Shown: piece after piece, positions 43,347-50,623 of the stretch
Layout: each line of letters begins with the position of its first letter
Position numbering within the stretch: the stretch's first letter is position 1
The notes under the pieces: generated by a model
Seen by the model: the letters and a program-made list of their open reading frames with translations, nothing else
The model's database searches: none
Told to the model about the DNA's origin: nothing
Source: Myxococcales bacterium
GTDB lineage: Bacteria > Myxococcota_A > Polyangia > Polyangiales > Polyangiaceae
DNA: 64,000 nucleotides
Reading direction: 5' to 3'
Assembly (NCBI GenBank): GCA_021847645.1
Contig: JAJZQG010000004.1
Span: 1-64,000 of the forward strand
Program-made: the position numbers and the translations under genes

Positions 43347-44624
43347 TCACGCGGGGTCGACCGTGACCAGCGGCTCGAACTCCTCGTCGTCTCTGCTTAC
43401 CGTAATGGCCTGCGGAGCAAGATTGTTGCGCGCGTTTCGCGTCTTCGTGATGAAGAGGTCGTCCGGTCCGCCGGCCAGGTGGAAGGCTTGCGACTTTCGA
43501 GTAGCGGCGTCCTCGATTTCGAACACCGCCCCGGAAGACAACCCCAAGCGCTTGCATTGTAGTTGAGCGATCCGGTCGCTTCGCGCGACTCTGCTCGTGA
43601 TAACGGGAAGAACTGGCTCGGAGCTCCGTTCGGTCTTGCAAGCCTTGCAGCGGGGCGGACTGGACAGGGTCCAGACCGGGCGCTGGATGCTGACTCGGCT
43701 GCCGCACGCGACACACGGCGCCTCGACCATGAAGGGTAGCGGGAGGCGCAAGACCGGATCCGCGATGCCGTGTCCGGATGCCGCCGCGAGTAGCAGCTGC
43801 GCTGAGTCGTTCGTCGTCACGGACAGTGGCTGGACCTCGCCGAGAAGCCTGTGCCCTCCCGGGCACTGCGGGTCAGCCACCAGTTCTAGCACGGTGCTCT
43901 TGCCCGTACGGATGTCCAGGTGGAGAACCTTGCCGCCGAGCGGGAACTCGCCGTGCAGGGCCATGATTGCCGCTTCCGCGGCCAGACTCCCGAACACCGC
44001 CGCGACGGTCTGAGTGGCCGGGGCGATGCCCGCCGCGATGGCGGCCTCGGCGTACAGAGCGCACGATGCCGATCCATGCTGGACCTCGGGATGAAGACAT
44101 CGCCAGCAAGGCTCGCCCGTAGTGCGGTTCGGGAAGACGGAGACCTGGCCGTTCGGCGCCAGGAAACCGACCTCGACAAGAGGAATGCCGAGAAGGCGCG
44201 TCGCGTCGGCCAGGAAGGCGCGCAGCGAGAGGGAATCCACTGCCGCGATGACGACGCCGGCACCCTCGAAGGCGCCCAGCCCTAGCGCCTCGACCGGCGC
44301 GATCGCGTATCGCGCCTTGAAGTCCTCGGCGTATGAGACCTCGACCGCCGAAAGGGCGACCTCCCTGGCCTTGAAACGTCGCCGACTGCCTTGCATCCGC
44401 TCGGGCCTGAAGAGAGGTGAGCGGGTCAGGTTTGACGGCTCGATTGTGTCGTAGTCGATGATGGCGATATCAGTGCAGCCTGACAGCGCCAGTGTCTGAA
44501 CGATGTTGTTCCCCGCCGCGCCTGCTCCGACTACTACCACTCTCGTGCTCAGCGTTGCAGGGTCGTACCCTGCAAGCTTCTCTCGGGACAGCCAATCACC
44601 CGCGATCGTCGTATTCTCGAACAT
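43347..44624 (-). CDS. E1-like ThiF/MoeB adenylating enzyme
   Basis: 425 residues. E1 enzymes adenylate the C-terminal Gly of a ubiquitin-like protein and pass it to a Cys. Marks: Rossmann GAGAAGNN (33-40), IDYDTIEPSNLTR (acidic residue binding ATP, then the Arg finger, 57-68), PCWRCLHP (173-178) and Cys188, comparable with the MoeB/ThiF Cys region, and a C-terminal zinc-ribbon pair CVAC...CKAC. A C-terminal 60-residue part after that has RLGLSSGAVFEIEDAATRK. The start at 44624 has AAGGAG 6 bases ahead. It is the first of E1-Ubl-E2-JAB. A single ThiF domain, not the two-domain canonical E1. Strong call. Confidence 0.9.
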   Translation of the reverse strand: MFENTTIAGDWLSREKLAGYDPATLSTRVVVVGAGAAGNNIVQTLALSGCTDIAIIDYDTIEPSNLTRSPLFRPERMQGSRRRFKAREVALSAVEVSYAEDFKARYAIAPVEALGLGAFEGAGVVIAAVDSLSLRAFLADATRLLGIPLVEVGFLAPNGQVSVFPNRTTGEPCWRCLHPEVQHGSASCALYAEAAIAAGIAPATQTVAAVFGSLAAEAAIMALHGEFPLGGKVLHLDIRTGKSTVLELVADPQCPGGHRLLGEVQPLSVTTNDSAQLLLAAASGHGIADPVLRLPLPFMVEAPCVACGSRVSIQRPVWTLSSPPRCKACKTERSSEPVLPVITSRVARSDRIAQLQCKRLGLSSGAVFEIEDAATRKSQAFHLAGGPDDLFITKTRNARNNLAPQAITVSRDDEEFEPLVTVDPA

Positions 44625-44782
44625 GCATGTCTCCTTTCGCGCGCGAACCGCGCGCCCACTCACGCCAGCTCTTGCTTCGCCAAGCGGCATCCGGCGAGTC
44701 GGGATGCCCACCGCCAAGCGGCCACTATCGGTCAATCACCCAAGGTCGATATGCTCATGAAAGCCAAAGCGATGCACACGAA

Positions 44783-45145
44783 TCAGTGATTGTGGACGCC
44801 TTCAGTCTTGGGCCGGCCACACACCCGGCAGCGCCGCACCGGCGGCTTGCCGTTGACCCTGTTGGGCAATCCCGCGGGTTTGAACACGTCGTCGTCGATA
44901 TCGGGCAACTCCCACATGCGCAGCGGCTCGAACCCGTCGTCGTGCGCCTGTGGTGCCACTGGGTAGAAGTCGAGATCCGCTGGCGGCAGGCCGGGCCGTT
45001 CATACCCCGGCCCGGATGCCGAACCGGGCGCCGGTCCCAAACTCCGGGCCGCATGGGCCGACCGCGCGGCCAGCACCAGGAAGAAGGCCAGCATGAGGGC
45101 CAGGATGCCGAATCCGAGGGCGATGCCCGTGATGACCACGCTCAC
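44783..45145 (-). CDS. Small membrane protein, 120 residues
   Basis: One membrane helix near the N-terminus (about residues 5-27: ITGIALGFGILALMLAFFLVLAA), a Pro/Gly-rich link, and a C-terminal Cys/His patch CRVCGRPKTEGVHNH that could bind metal. Its ATG overlaps the stop of the preceding gene (45142-45145). It ends 158 bp before the E1 gene. Not recognised; probably a membrane partner in the same run. Confidence 0.7.
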   Translation of the reverse strand: MSVVITGIALGFGILALMLAFFLVLAARSAHAARSLGPAPGSASGPGYERPGLPPADLDFYPVAPQAHDDGFEPLRMWELPDIDDDVFKPAGLPNRVNGKPPVRRCRVCGRPKTEGVHNH

Positions 45146-45546
45146 TTCTTGCCCCCACCGCCGAATATGGCAGCCAGAACGCCGAGCACGAGCAGCCCGG
45201 CGATGGCGTCGTCAGTCTTGCACTTGTGTTTTCGGTGCTTCTTGTGCTTCTTGCCGTCCTGTTCCCCGGGAAGCGCGGGCCTGGCCGGTCGCCGGACGAC
45301 GTCCACGCACAACGGCGGCTCTTCGACGACGATCGTGGGCAGTGGGTCGGTGGGCAGCACCACCGACTGAAGCGCCGGCGGCTGGGTCTTGGTGGACGGG
45401 AGCGGATCAGGAGGCAGTGGCGGTGGTGATGGTGGAGCCGTCTTGCGGCCGACCGGCACCACTAGCCCGAGCACCGCCCCGGTCAGCAGCATCACCATCA
45501 CGAACAGCCCGCACGCGCCCAGGATCAGCCCGTCGACACTTTGCAT
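45142..45546 (-). CDS. Small membrane protein, 134 residues
   Basis: From ATG 45546 with GGAGGAAGG 5 bases upstream. One helix (about residues 6-30: GLILGACGLFVMVMLLTGAVLGLVVPV) then a Pro-rich segment (PPSPPPLPPDPLP), basic KKHKKHRKHKC and a second hydrophobic segment AIAGLLVLGVLAAIFGGGG. The first gene of the minus-strand run, overlapping the next by 4 bases. The 245 bp to the plus-strand sigma-like gene at 45791 must contain divergent promoters. Not recognised. Confidence 0.7.
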   Translation of the reverse strand: MQSVDGLILGACGLFVMVMLLTGAVLGLVVPVGRKTAPPSPPPLPPDPLPSTKTQPPALQSVVLPTDPLPTIVVEEPPLCVDVVRRPARPALPGEQDGKKHKKHRKHKCKTDDAIAGLLVLGVLAAIFGGGGKK

Positions 45547-45790
45547 CGGCCTTCCTCCACGACGGTTCCATGCCGGCCAGGTCTTCCGCGGTCGCGCAAG
45601 AAAATCGTTGCAACCCCCGTCCACCCGCGAGCATTATGGAAGCAGGCGGGATGGCTCCCGTCGCTGGAGGTGAACGAGGAAGTCTTCTCCCAACCAAGGA
45701 CCCTTCGGAAGCGGCGCGTAGCGCGGTGATCGTTCGTTTCGAGGCGCAGACGCACGGAGCGTCGGCGAATGCCGCGAAGGGGCTAGGGAG

Positions 45791-46507
45791 ATGCCGAACG
45801 ACCGACTCACGAGAGAGCAAGCGCGAGAAGTATGGGCACGGGCTCAAGCCCAGATGCCTGGGTGGATAGCGAACAGGATACGGACCATGCCGACGAGAGC
45901 GATGCGTGGCGAGGGGCCGCGACCGACGCGCGAGAAGCGCTGGGGCCGCTCTTTGAGCCCCGACAAGGCCAAAGAGATCATCGCCGACGACCTCGACCTG
46001 CAGCTCCGCATCCATGCGAAAGCCAGGAAGGAGTTCTTCCGCTGCGTCTCCCACGGCAAGGTGGACGCGCACCGGGGGCTCGGCTTCCTGAAGCACGTGA
46101 CCTGGCAGCAGAGCGGCAAGCTCATCCGACCGCGGCTCGCAGAGCTGCTCCGCACGGTCTACATCGACCCCGAGAAGGGGTCGCTGGACGAGCTGCCGAG
46201 CGGGGGCGATCTCCAAGACGAGCTCCTGGTCCAGGAGCAATACATGCTGCGGATGCGGGACGAGCTTGCACGGCTTGACCCCGCGGATCGCGAGCTCATC
46301 ATGGTCGCAAAGACCGGCCACGGCGGCTCTTACAAGAACCTGGCCGAAAGGCGTGGGACCACGGTGAGCGCCCTGAAGACCCGGGCCTGCCGGCTCTGGC
46401 GAGAGTTTCGGCTCCGGGTCCTCGGCGAGGAGGACGAATCATGGGCGAAGCCCGGAGGGCAGGACGGCGGAGAGGACTCAGACCTCCTCTGTCCGATCCA
46501 GCCTTGA
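45791..46507 (+). CDS. Sigma-70-like factor or HTH regulator
   Basis: 238 residues. The C-terminal region YKNLAERRGTTVSALKTRACRLWREFRLRVLG is a sigma-region-4 type helix-turn-helix (as in ECF factors), preceded by a helical block RMRDELARLDPADRELIMVAK that matches the region before region 4. The middle (KEFFRCVSHGKVDAHRGLGFLKHVTWQQSG) could be a region-2-like helix set but is not clear. The start has GGGAG only 2 bases before the ATG, so a slightly later start is possible. It is divergent from the ubiquitin-like operon and might regulate it or a nearby promoter. Moderate call. Confidence 0.6.
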   Translation: MPNDRLTREQAREVWARAQAQMPGWIANRIRTMPTRAMRGEGPRPTREKRWGRSLSPDKAKEIIADDLDLQLRIHAKARKEFFRCVSHGKVDAHRGLGFLKHVTWQQSGKLIRPRLAELLRTVYIDPEKGSLDELPSGGDLQDELLVQEQYMLRMRDELARLDPADRELIMVAKTGHGGSYKNLAERRGTTVSALKTRACRLWREFRLRVLGEEDESWAKPGGQDGGEDSDLLCPIQP

Positions 46508-46530
46508 CAGAATCTAGAAAAGGCGATATC

Positions 46531-46887
46531 GTGACCTCTTCCCTCATGGGGGAGGCGCCAATTCGCCCTTTTCCCAACGATTCGAAGCCTCTTCTCGAGG
46601 ATTCGAAGTGGCTTTCCCTCGTCGAACTACTGTCAGGGCTGCGCCCGGAAGACTTCGATGCCGCCGTCATGGCGGTTCGGCTCCGACGGCGGTTCGAGGA
46701 AGGGAACCGGCGCGAGACCTCCGGAATCGGTCCGGCGGCTGCGCAACAAGGTCACGACACGGCTCGGCGGGACGCTTGGCACAAGCGCGCTCCCGCGTCT
46801 TCCAGCGGGACTCCCGCTGGGAGGAAACAACATGACACGGAATGCCGAACCTCGAGCAGACAGGGAGACGTCGGTCGAGGAAAATGA
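46531..46887 (+). CDS. Hypothetical protein, 118 residues
   Basis: From a GTG at 46531 (AAAAGG about 6 bases ahead) reading TSSLMGEAPIRPFPNDSKPLLEDSKWLSLVELLSGLRPEDFDAAVMAVRLRRRFEEGN; the start of the frame is protein-like, the last 45 residues less so. It follows the sigma-like gene by 23 bases on the same strand. Not recognised. An anti-sigma role would fit by location, but no domain supports it. Confidence 0.5.
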   Translation: MTSSLMGEAPIRPFPNDSKPLLEDSKWLSLVELLSGLRPEDFDAAVMAVRLRRRFEEGNRRETSGIGPAAAQQGHDTARRDAWHKRAPASSSGTPAGRKQHDTECRTSSRQGDVGRGK

Positions 46888-47032
46888 CGTCCCTCGGCTG
46901 ATTCCCAAAGCTGCGGCGGGCGGGGACGTTGTGCTCCCACCCGAGCTGCACAGGCGGACCCGCCCGGTTCCCCGGGCGTCCGGCGCCATCCCGCACCCCG
47001 GTGACCACTGGTCGGGCGCTCCTCTCGCCTAG
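46832..47032 (+). CDS. Small protein, 66 residues, with strong ribosome site
   Basis: Preceded by GGGAGGAAACAAC then ATG, one of the best ribosome sites in the window. MTRNAEPRADRETSVEENDVPRLIPKAAAGGDVV-LPPELHRRTRP and on to HWSGAPLA. Overlaps the end of the previous frame by 56 bases in another phase. Not recognised; probably cytosolic and unstructured. Ends 35 bp before a terminator. Confidence 0.5.
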   Translation: MTRNAEPRADRETSVEENDVPRLIPKAAAGGDVVLPPELHRRTRPVPRASGAIPHPGDHWSGAPLA

Positions 47033-47067
47033 GACTAGTCCGAAGATGTGGATCGCTCCCCGAACCT

Positions 47068-47099
47068 ACGGTAGCCTCACAAGCTACCGTTTCTGTTTG
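47068..47099 (+). terminator. Rho-independent terminator
   Basis: Perfect 8-bp stem ACGGTAGC (47068-47075) and GCTACCGT (47083-47090), loop CTCACAA, followed by TTTCTGTTT. It ends the sigma-like/small-gene unit and separates it from the Lon-fusion operon beginning at 47123. The T-rich tail on the plus strand fits rightward transcription. Confidence 0.85.
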
Positions 47100-47122
47100 C
47101 GGAAAGGCAGTCGGCCTGGCTC

Positions 47123-47899
47123 ATGAATGACCCATGCCTCCGTTGGCACGCATACTCCTATCGCGACGTCACCACTTCGAGCAGGGTCTCCGGCCACGAT
47201 CCGTCGCCCTCGCTCCTCGTGTCCGCCTACGAACTCGCGAGCGCATACGGCGTTGGGACGGTCGTACGGGGCACGACCCGTGACGGTAAGTTCAGTATTC
47301 GTACGTTCGAGGTTCCCGCAGCGTGCGTGGACCAACGATCCGATTACCACCTAACTATCCTGAAGGCCCACGGTCTTTCGCCGGTGCGCCTGCACGAATA
47401 CGCTCCTCTGATCGGTCCATGTGACGACGGCACGCTGCGAATCGTGCGTGCTACAATCCGCACTATTCTCTTCGAGGACGCTATCATCGAGAGTCAGCTG
47501 CCCGTCGCGACCGCCAAGCCCGCCCTGTTTTCGAGCCTCGCTCGCGGTACCATCTGCCGCTTGGATGGCTCCTCATTGGTCTTGGTCATATCGTCGATGG
47601 GCTTCCACGAGCGCTACAGCGCCGCCACATTCATCGGGGTACCGTTGTTCTTCTTGCCGTTCATCCCACTGGCTCATTCCCCTTGGCCGACGATCCCCAC
47701 CATACTGGACGACAGTGAGGTGACGCTCTCTGCGCAGATCCCTCTCCTTTCGACGTACGAGTTCGCGCCGGGAGACGACATCGCCGTGTGCGGCTATGCC
47801 ACCAGTCAAGGGCTCGCGTTTGTCGACTCGTTCGTCCACGCATGGTTGGGCTTGTCAAGTGACCAAGAGTGCAAGCATGAGTACCACAAGCAAGCATAG
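47123..47899 (+). CDS. Hypothetical protein, 258 residues, one membrane segment
   Basis: Lower GC than the chromosome part. An N-terminal domain (LLVSAYELASAYGVGTVVRGTTRDGKFSIRTFEVP), then a mixed region, then a hydrophobic stretch about residues 172-195 (AATFIGVPLFFLPFIPLAHSPWPTIP) and a C-terminal YEFAPGDDIAVCGYATSQG, where a 'PGD.i.v.G' strand turn is typical of small OB or GIDE-like beta folds (weak resemblance). First gene after the terminator at 47068; the next gene overlaps its end by 23 bases. Function not recognised. Start not strongly supported; an ATG at 47123 in an AT-richer context. Confidence 0.65.
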   Translation: MNDPCLRWHAYSYRDVTTSSRVSGHDPSPSLLVSAYELASAYGVGTVVRGTTRDGKFSIRTFEVPAACVDQRSDYHLTILKAHGLSPVRLHEYAPLIGPCDDGTLRIVRATIRTILFEDAIIESQLPVATAKPALFSSLARGTICRLDGSSLVLVISSMGFHERYSAATFIGVPLFFLPFIPLAHSPWPTIPTILDDSEVTLSAQIPLLSTYEFAPGDDIAVCGYATSQGLAFVDSFVHAWLGLSSDQECKHEYHKQA

Positions 47900-48389
47900 C
47901 GAGATGGGGTTCTTCCCATCTTCGGGACAACTGTCTGGGCCGGTTGTGCACGACGGCGTTGAAGCTGGACCTACTCTTATCCGATTGCCCGAGCCAACGG
48001 CGCACGCCTCGACAGCGCCGACCAAGCGGTATGGATTCGGCGAGTGGGCGGCCACCGCGAATCACCTGGACGAACCGGACAGACTCGAGATTCCGCTTCA
48101 GGTGTACGTCGGAACTCAGAACGGCCGGGCCAAAATCGGCATCATGGGAACCCGCGCGTGCACCAAGGTCGATGTCATTCTTGCTGCCTTGGTTGAGCCT
48201 AGTGGTAAAGGGCGGAGGGGAGAACCCAAGTACGCCGCAATTGAGGAGCTGTTCAGGGACTTTTCCACGCCGGTGTATCCAGACGGTGCTCTTCTCGACC
48301 TTGGCGAACACGCCAGACTCGCGCGGCGAGCCGTCGTGCTTATCTGTTCGTGCGGCGTTAGAACAATGAAGCGTTGGTTCACGCTGTGA
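47877..48389 (+). CDS. Hypothetical protein, 170 residues
   Basis: ATG at 47877 lies inside the previous gene's last codons. A disordered N-terminus, then ANHLDEPDRLEIPLQVYVGTQNGRAKIGIMGTRACTKVDVILAALV, an alternating pattern of strands, then DLGEHARLARRAVVLICSCGVRTMKRW at the C-terminus with CSC. Not recognised. Its stop overlaps a GTG start of the Lon-fusion gene (48386-48389), so it is coupled to it. The run 47123-51895 behaves as one operon of four. Confidence 0.65.
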   Translation: MSTTSKHSEMGFFPSSGQLSGPVVHDGVEAGPTLIRLPEPTAHASTAPTKRYGFGEWAATANHLDEPDRLEIPLQVYVGTQNGRAKIGIMGTRACTKVDVILAALVEPSGKGRRGEPKYAAIEELFRDFSTPVYPDGALLDLGEHARLARRAVVLICSCGVRTMKRWFTL

Positions 48390-50584
48390 GGAGGAGCGAC
48401 GACTGCACCTCACTTGCGCAATGGTGCGCGGCGTGCGGCGCGGCGGTCATCCTTGCCCACGAGGCGGTCAGCAGTCGGCGAGTCGACCTGCAATCAATGG
48501 CAGGCGCACGCTTGAAGGACAGCCTTCCGCGAGGGACGCTTAGGAGGAAGGTGGCCGAGGACTTGCTCGGGAGGGGCCCCCTTCATCCAGAACTGGAGGG
48601 CGCGCTGAAGTGGCACCTCGAAGCTGGTGCTCAACCCCCCTGCGGCGAAGTAGGAGAGACACTGATTCCGCTTGTAGTTCGCGAGCCGTCGGAGGTTGGC
48701 CTCTTGCGGAGACTCACTGTCATCAAGGGAACCTGCGGCGGTCTGATCGCGCAACCGTGGCTCTCCCTCTGGCAGGGAGGCATCACAGAGGTCGTGAGCT
48801 GGTACGAGTTGCAGGGACACACGCTTGACAGACTCCTGTTCACACTTCCTCGGCTCAACGGTCAAGAAGACTCCGGTTTTCTGGTTCGTAGCGACGATCG
48901 CTCATTTCAACTCGGCCTTGCCATCGCCCTTCTCTCGCGTAGCAGGTCCCTCCGCGTGCCAGCGGACGTCGTTGCAACCGGTGCGGTGAGCAAGGAGGGC
49001 GTCGTTGGTAATGTGGAACCTACGGACCTCAAGCAGAAAGTCCTCGCGGCGTGGCGGGATTGGGGACCCGCGCGGAGGATGCTGGTCCCCGCCGCGCAGA
49101 AAGGGACGGTCGAGGACTACGTCAGCGAGCTCGGACTGCAAGGAGAATTGCGAGTATGCGGTATTGAAACGGTGACCGCCGCTGCCGACCTGCTGTGGCC
49201 GGGGGCTCGGTCAGGTGTGTCTAGCCTGAGGTGTCCTGTGCCAGGTCTGGAGCTTTCGGAAGCCCGGGGCGCAATGTCGCCGGTTCTCTCGCGAACCGAC
49301 GCAGGCCCCCAGCCGGCCCGTCGAACTCGCACAGTTCTTGCCGCAAGCGCTGCCGCCCTGGCTGGTCTTGCCTCGGCTATCGTAGTGCCACAAGCACTCC
49401 GTCGGCCACCGCTGTGCGGGCAGGGCCACGCGGACTGCGACGGCAATCCCGACAACGGCTGCGAAGTCGCGCTGTGGAGCGATCCTCGGCATTGCGGCAA
49501 CTGCACCACGGTGTGCGCATCAAGCAACGCCAGCGCTGCTTGCTCGGGCGGAGTTTGCCTGCTGTCCTGCACCCCGCACTTCAAGGACTGCGACGGCTTG
49601 CCTGCGAATGGTTGCGAAGCAGACGTTAGTAAGGATTCCAAGAATTGCGGGACATGCTCGCATGACTGCAGGGGCGGCGGATGCAACGACGGCCGATGTC
49701 AGTCGGTCGTGCTGGCGATGAACCAGAATCGACCTAGCGATTTGGCGGTCAACACGTCGTCGGCCTTCTGGCGCAACGATGGTGACAAGAGCCTCAACTC
49801 CGTTGGCAAGGCTGGGGTGGGACCGTCTGCCATAGTCATAAAGCCGTTCGAAGACTGGTCGTTTGCCGTGGACGACGAGGCTGTCTATTGGGTAGAGAAT
49901 CGTCGCGGCACGGTGTCGCGATTGTCGCTTCGCGATCCGACGGACATCAAGGTCATCGCGACGAACGAAAAGCGCCCGCTCCGCATCAGGGAGGACGGCG
50001 ACTCCCTCTATTGGTGGGCCGAACGGACGATTCGCAGAGTTCCGAAGGCCGGTGGCGCGGTGATGACCCTTGCGGACGTGCAGGACGGCGACATCGTTTT
50101 CGACCTCAGCGTGGCGACCGATTACGTGTACTGGGCAACTCTCCCGCTTGCAGTCGCCGGCGGCAGTGAGCGCGGACATGGAACGATCCACCGCGTAGCT
50201 AAGGATGGCGGCAGCGCGGAAGCGATTCCGGTCAGCGTGCTGTGCCCGTTCAGTCTTGCGGCAGCCGATAGTGCCGTCTACTGGTACGAGGCGTGCGTGG
50301 GCGACGTAGGCTGGGTGAGAAGGGCGAGTCGCGCGAGCTCGGGTGTTTGGGATGTACGCGACTCATTCGGGTTTCTGAGTGCTGGTGTTACGTCGCTCGC
50401 CGCTGACGGGACAGGACTGTACGCAACAGCCGCCGATAACTCCGTGTGGTTCTGGGATGGCATCCGTACGGTCGGGGACAAGCTCGCGACCGGACAGGCA
50501 AGTCCAGGCGGAATCGCGCTCGACCGAGAGTCCGTGTATTGGGTGAACCGCGATAGCGGAACTGTGATGAAGCTGGCCCGATAG
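48386..50584 (+). CDS. Lon-like protease domain + membrane helix + Cys-rich repeats + beta-propeller
   Basis: 732 residues from GTG 48386 (overlapping the previous stop). Domain order: a Cys-pair start (CTSLAQWCAAC); residues about 160-280 align with the proteolytic domain of Lon: the catalytic Ser in SDDRSFQLGLAIALLSRSR (Ser about 173), GAVSKEGVVGNVEP, then LKQKVLAA with Lys about 218, and MLVPAAQKGTVEDY. A membrane helix (about 311-336: TVLAASAAALAGLASAIVVPQAL) then Cys-rich repeats (DCDGNPDNGCE, HCGNCTTVC, DCDGLPANGCE, NCGTC) outside, and a propeller of repeated VYW...G.v.r units. No AAA+ domain. Likely a membrane protease whose cytosolic part is switched by the outer sensor. Strong for Lon-fold, role inferred. 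Confidence 0.8.
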   Translation: MRRSDDCTSLAQWCAACGAAVILAHEAVSSRRVDLQSMAGARLKDSLPRGTLRRKVAEDLLGRGPLHPELEGALKWHLEAGAQPPCGEVGETLIPLVVREPSEVGLLRRLTVIKGTCGGLIAQPWLSLWQGGITEVVSWYELQGHTLDRLLFTLPRLNGQEDSGFLVRSDDRSFQLGLAIALLSRSRSLRVPADVVATGAVSKEGVVGNVEPTDLKQKVLAAWRDWGPARRMLVPAAQKGTVEDYVSELGLQGELRVCGIETVTAAADLLWPGARSGVSSLRCPVPGLELSEARGAMSPVLSRTDAGPQPARRTRTVLAASAAALAGLASAIVVPQALRRPPLCGQGHADCDGNPDNGCEVALWSDPRHCGNCTTVCASSNASAACSGGVCLLSCTPHFKDCDGLPANGCEADVSKDSKNCGTCSHDCRGGGCNDGRCQSVVLAMNQNRPSDLAVNTSSAFWRNDGDKSLNSVGKAGVGPSAIVIKPFEDWSFAVDDEAVYWVENRRGTVSRLSLRDPTDIKVIATNEKRPLRIREDGDSLYWWAERTIRRVPKAGGAVMTLADVQDGDIVFDLSVATDYVYWATLPLAVAGGSERGHGTIHRVAKDGGSAEAIPVSVLCPFSLAAADSAVYWYEACVGDVGWVRRASRASSGVWDVRDSFGFLSAGVTSLAADGTGLYATAADNSVWFWDGIRTVGDKLATGQASPGGIALDRESVYWVNRDSGTVMKLAR

Positions 50585-50623
50585 GGACCGAAACGGAAAC
50601 AAGAAGGGCAGATAGGTACCGAG

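Noticed and set aside
48386-50584. Calling it full-length Lon protease
   Set aside because: There is no AAA+ Walker region; only the proteolytic domain resembles Lon.
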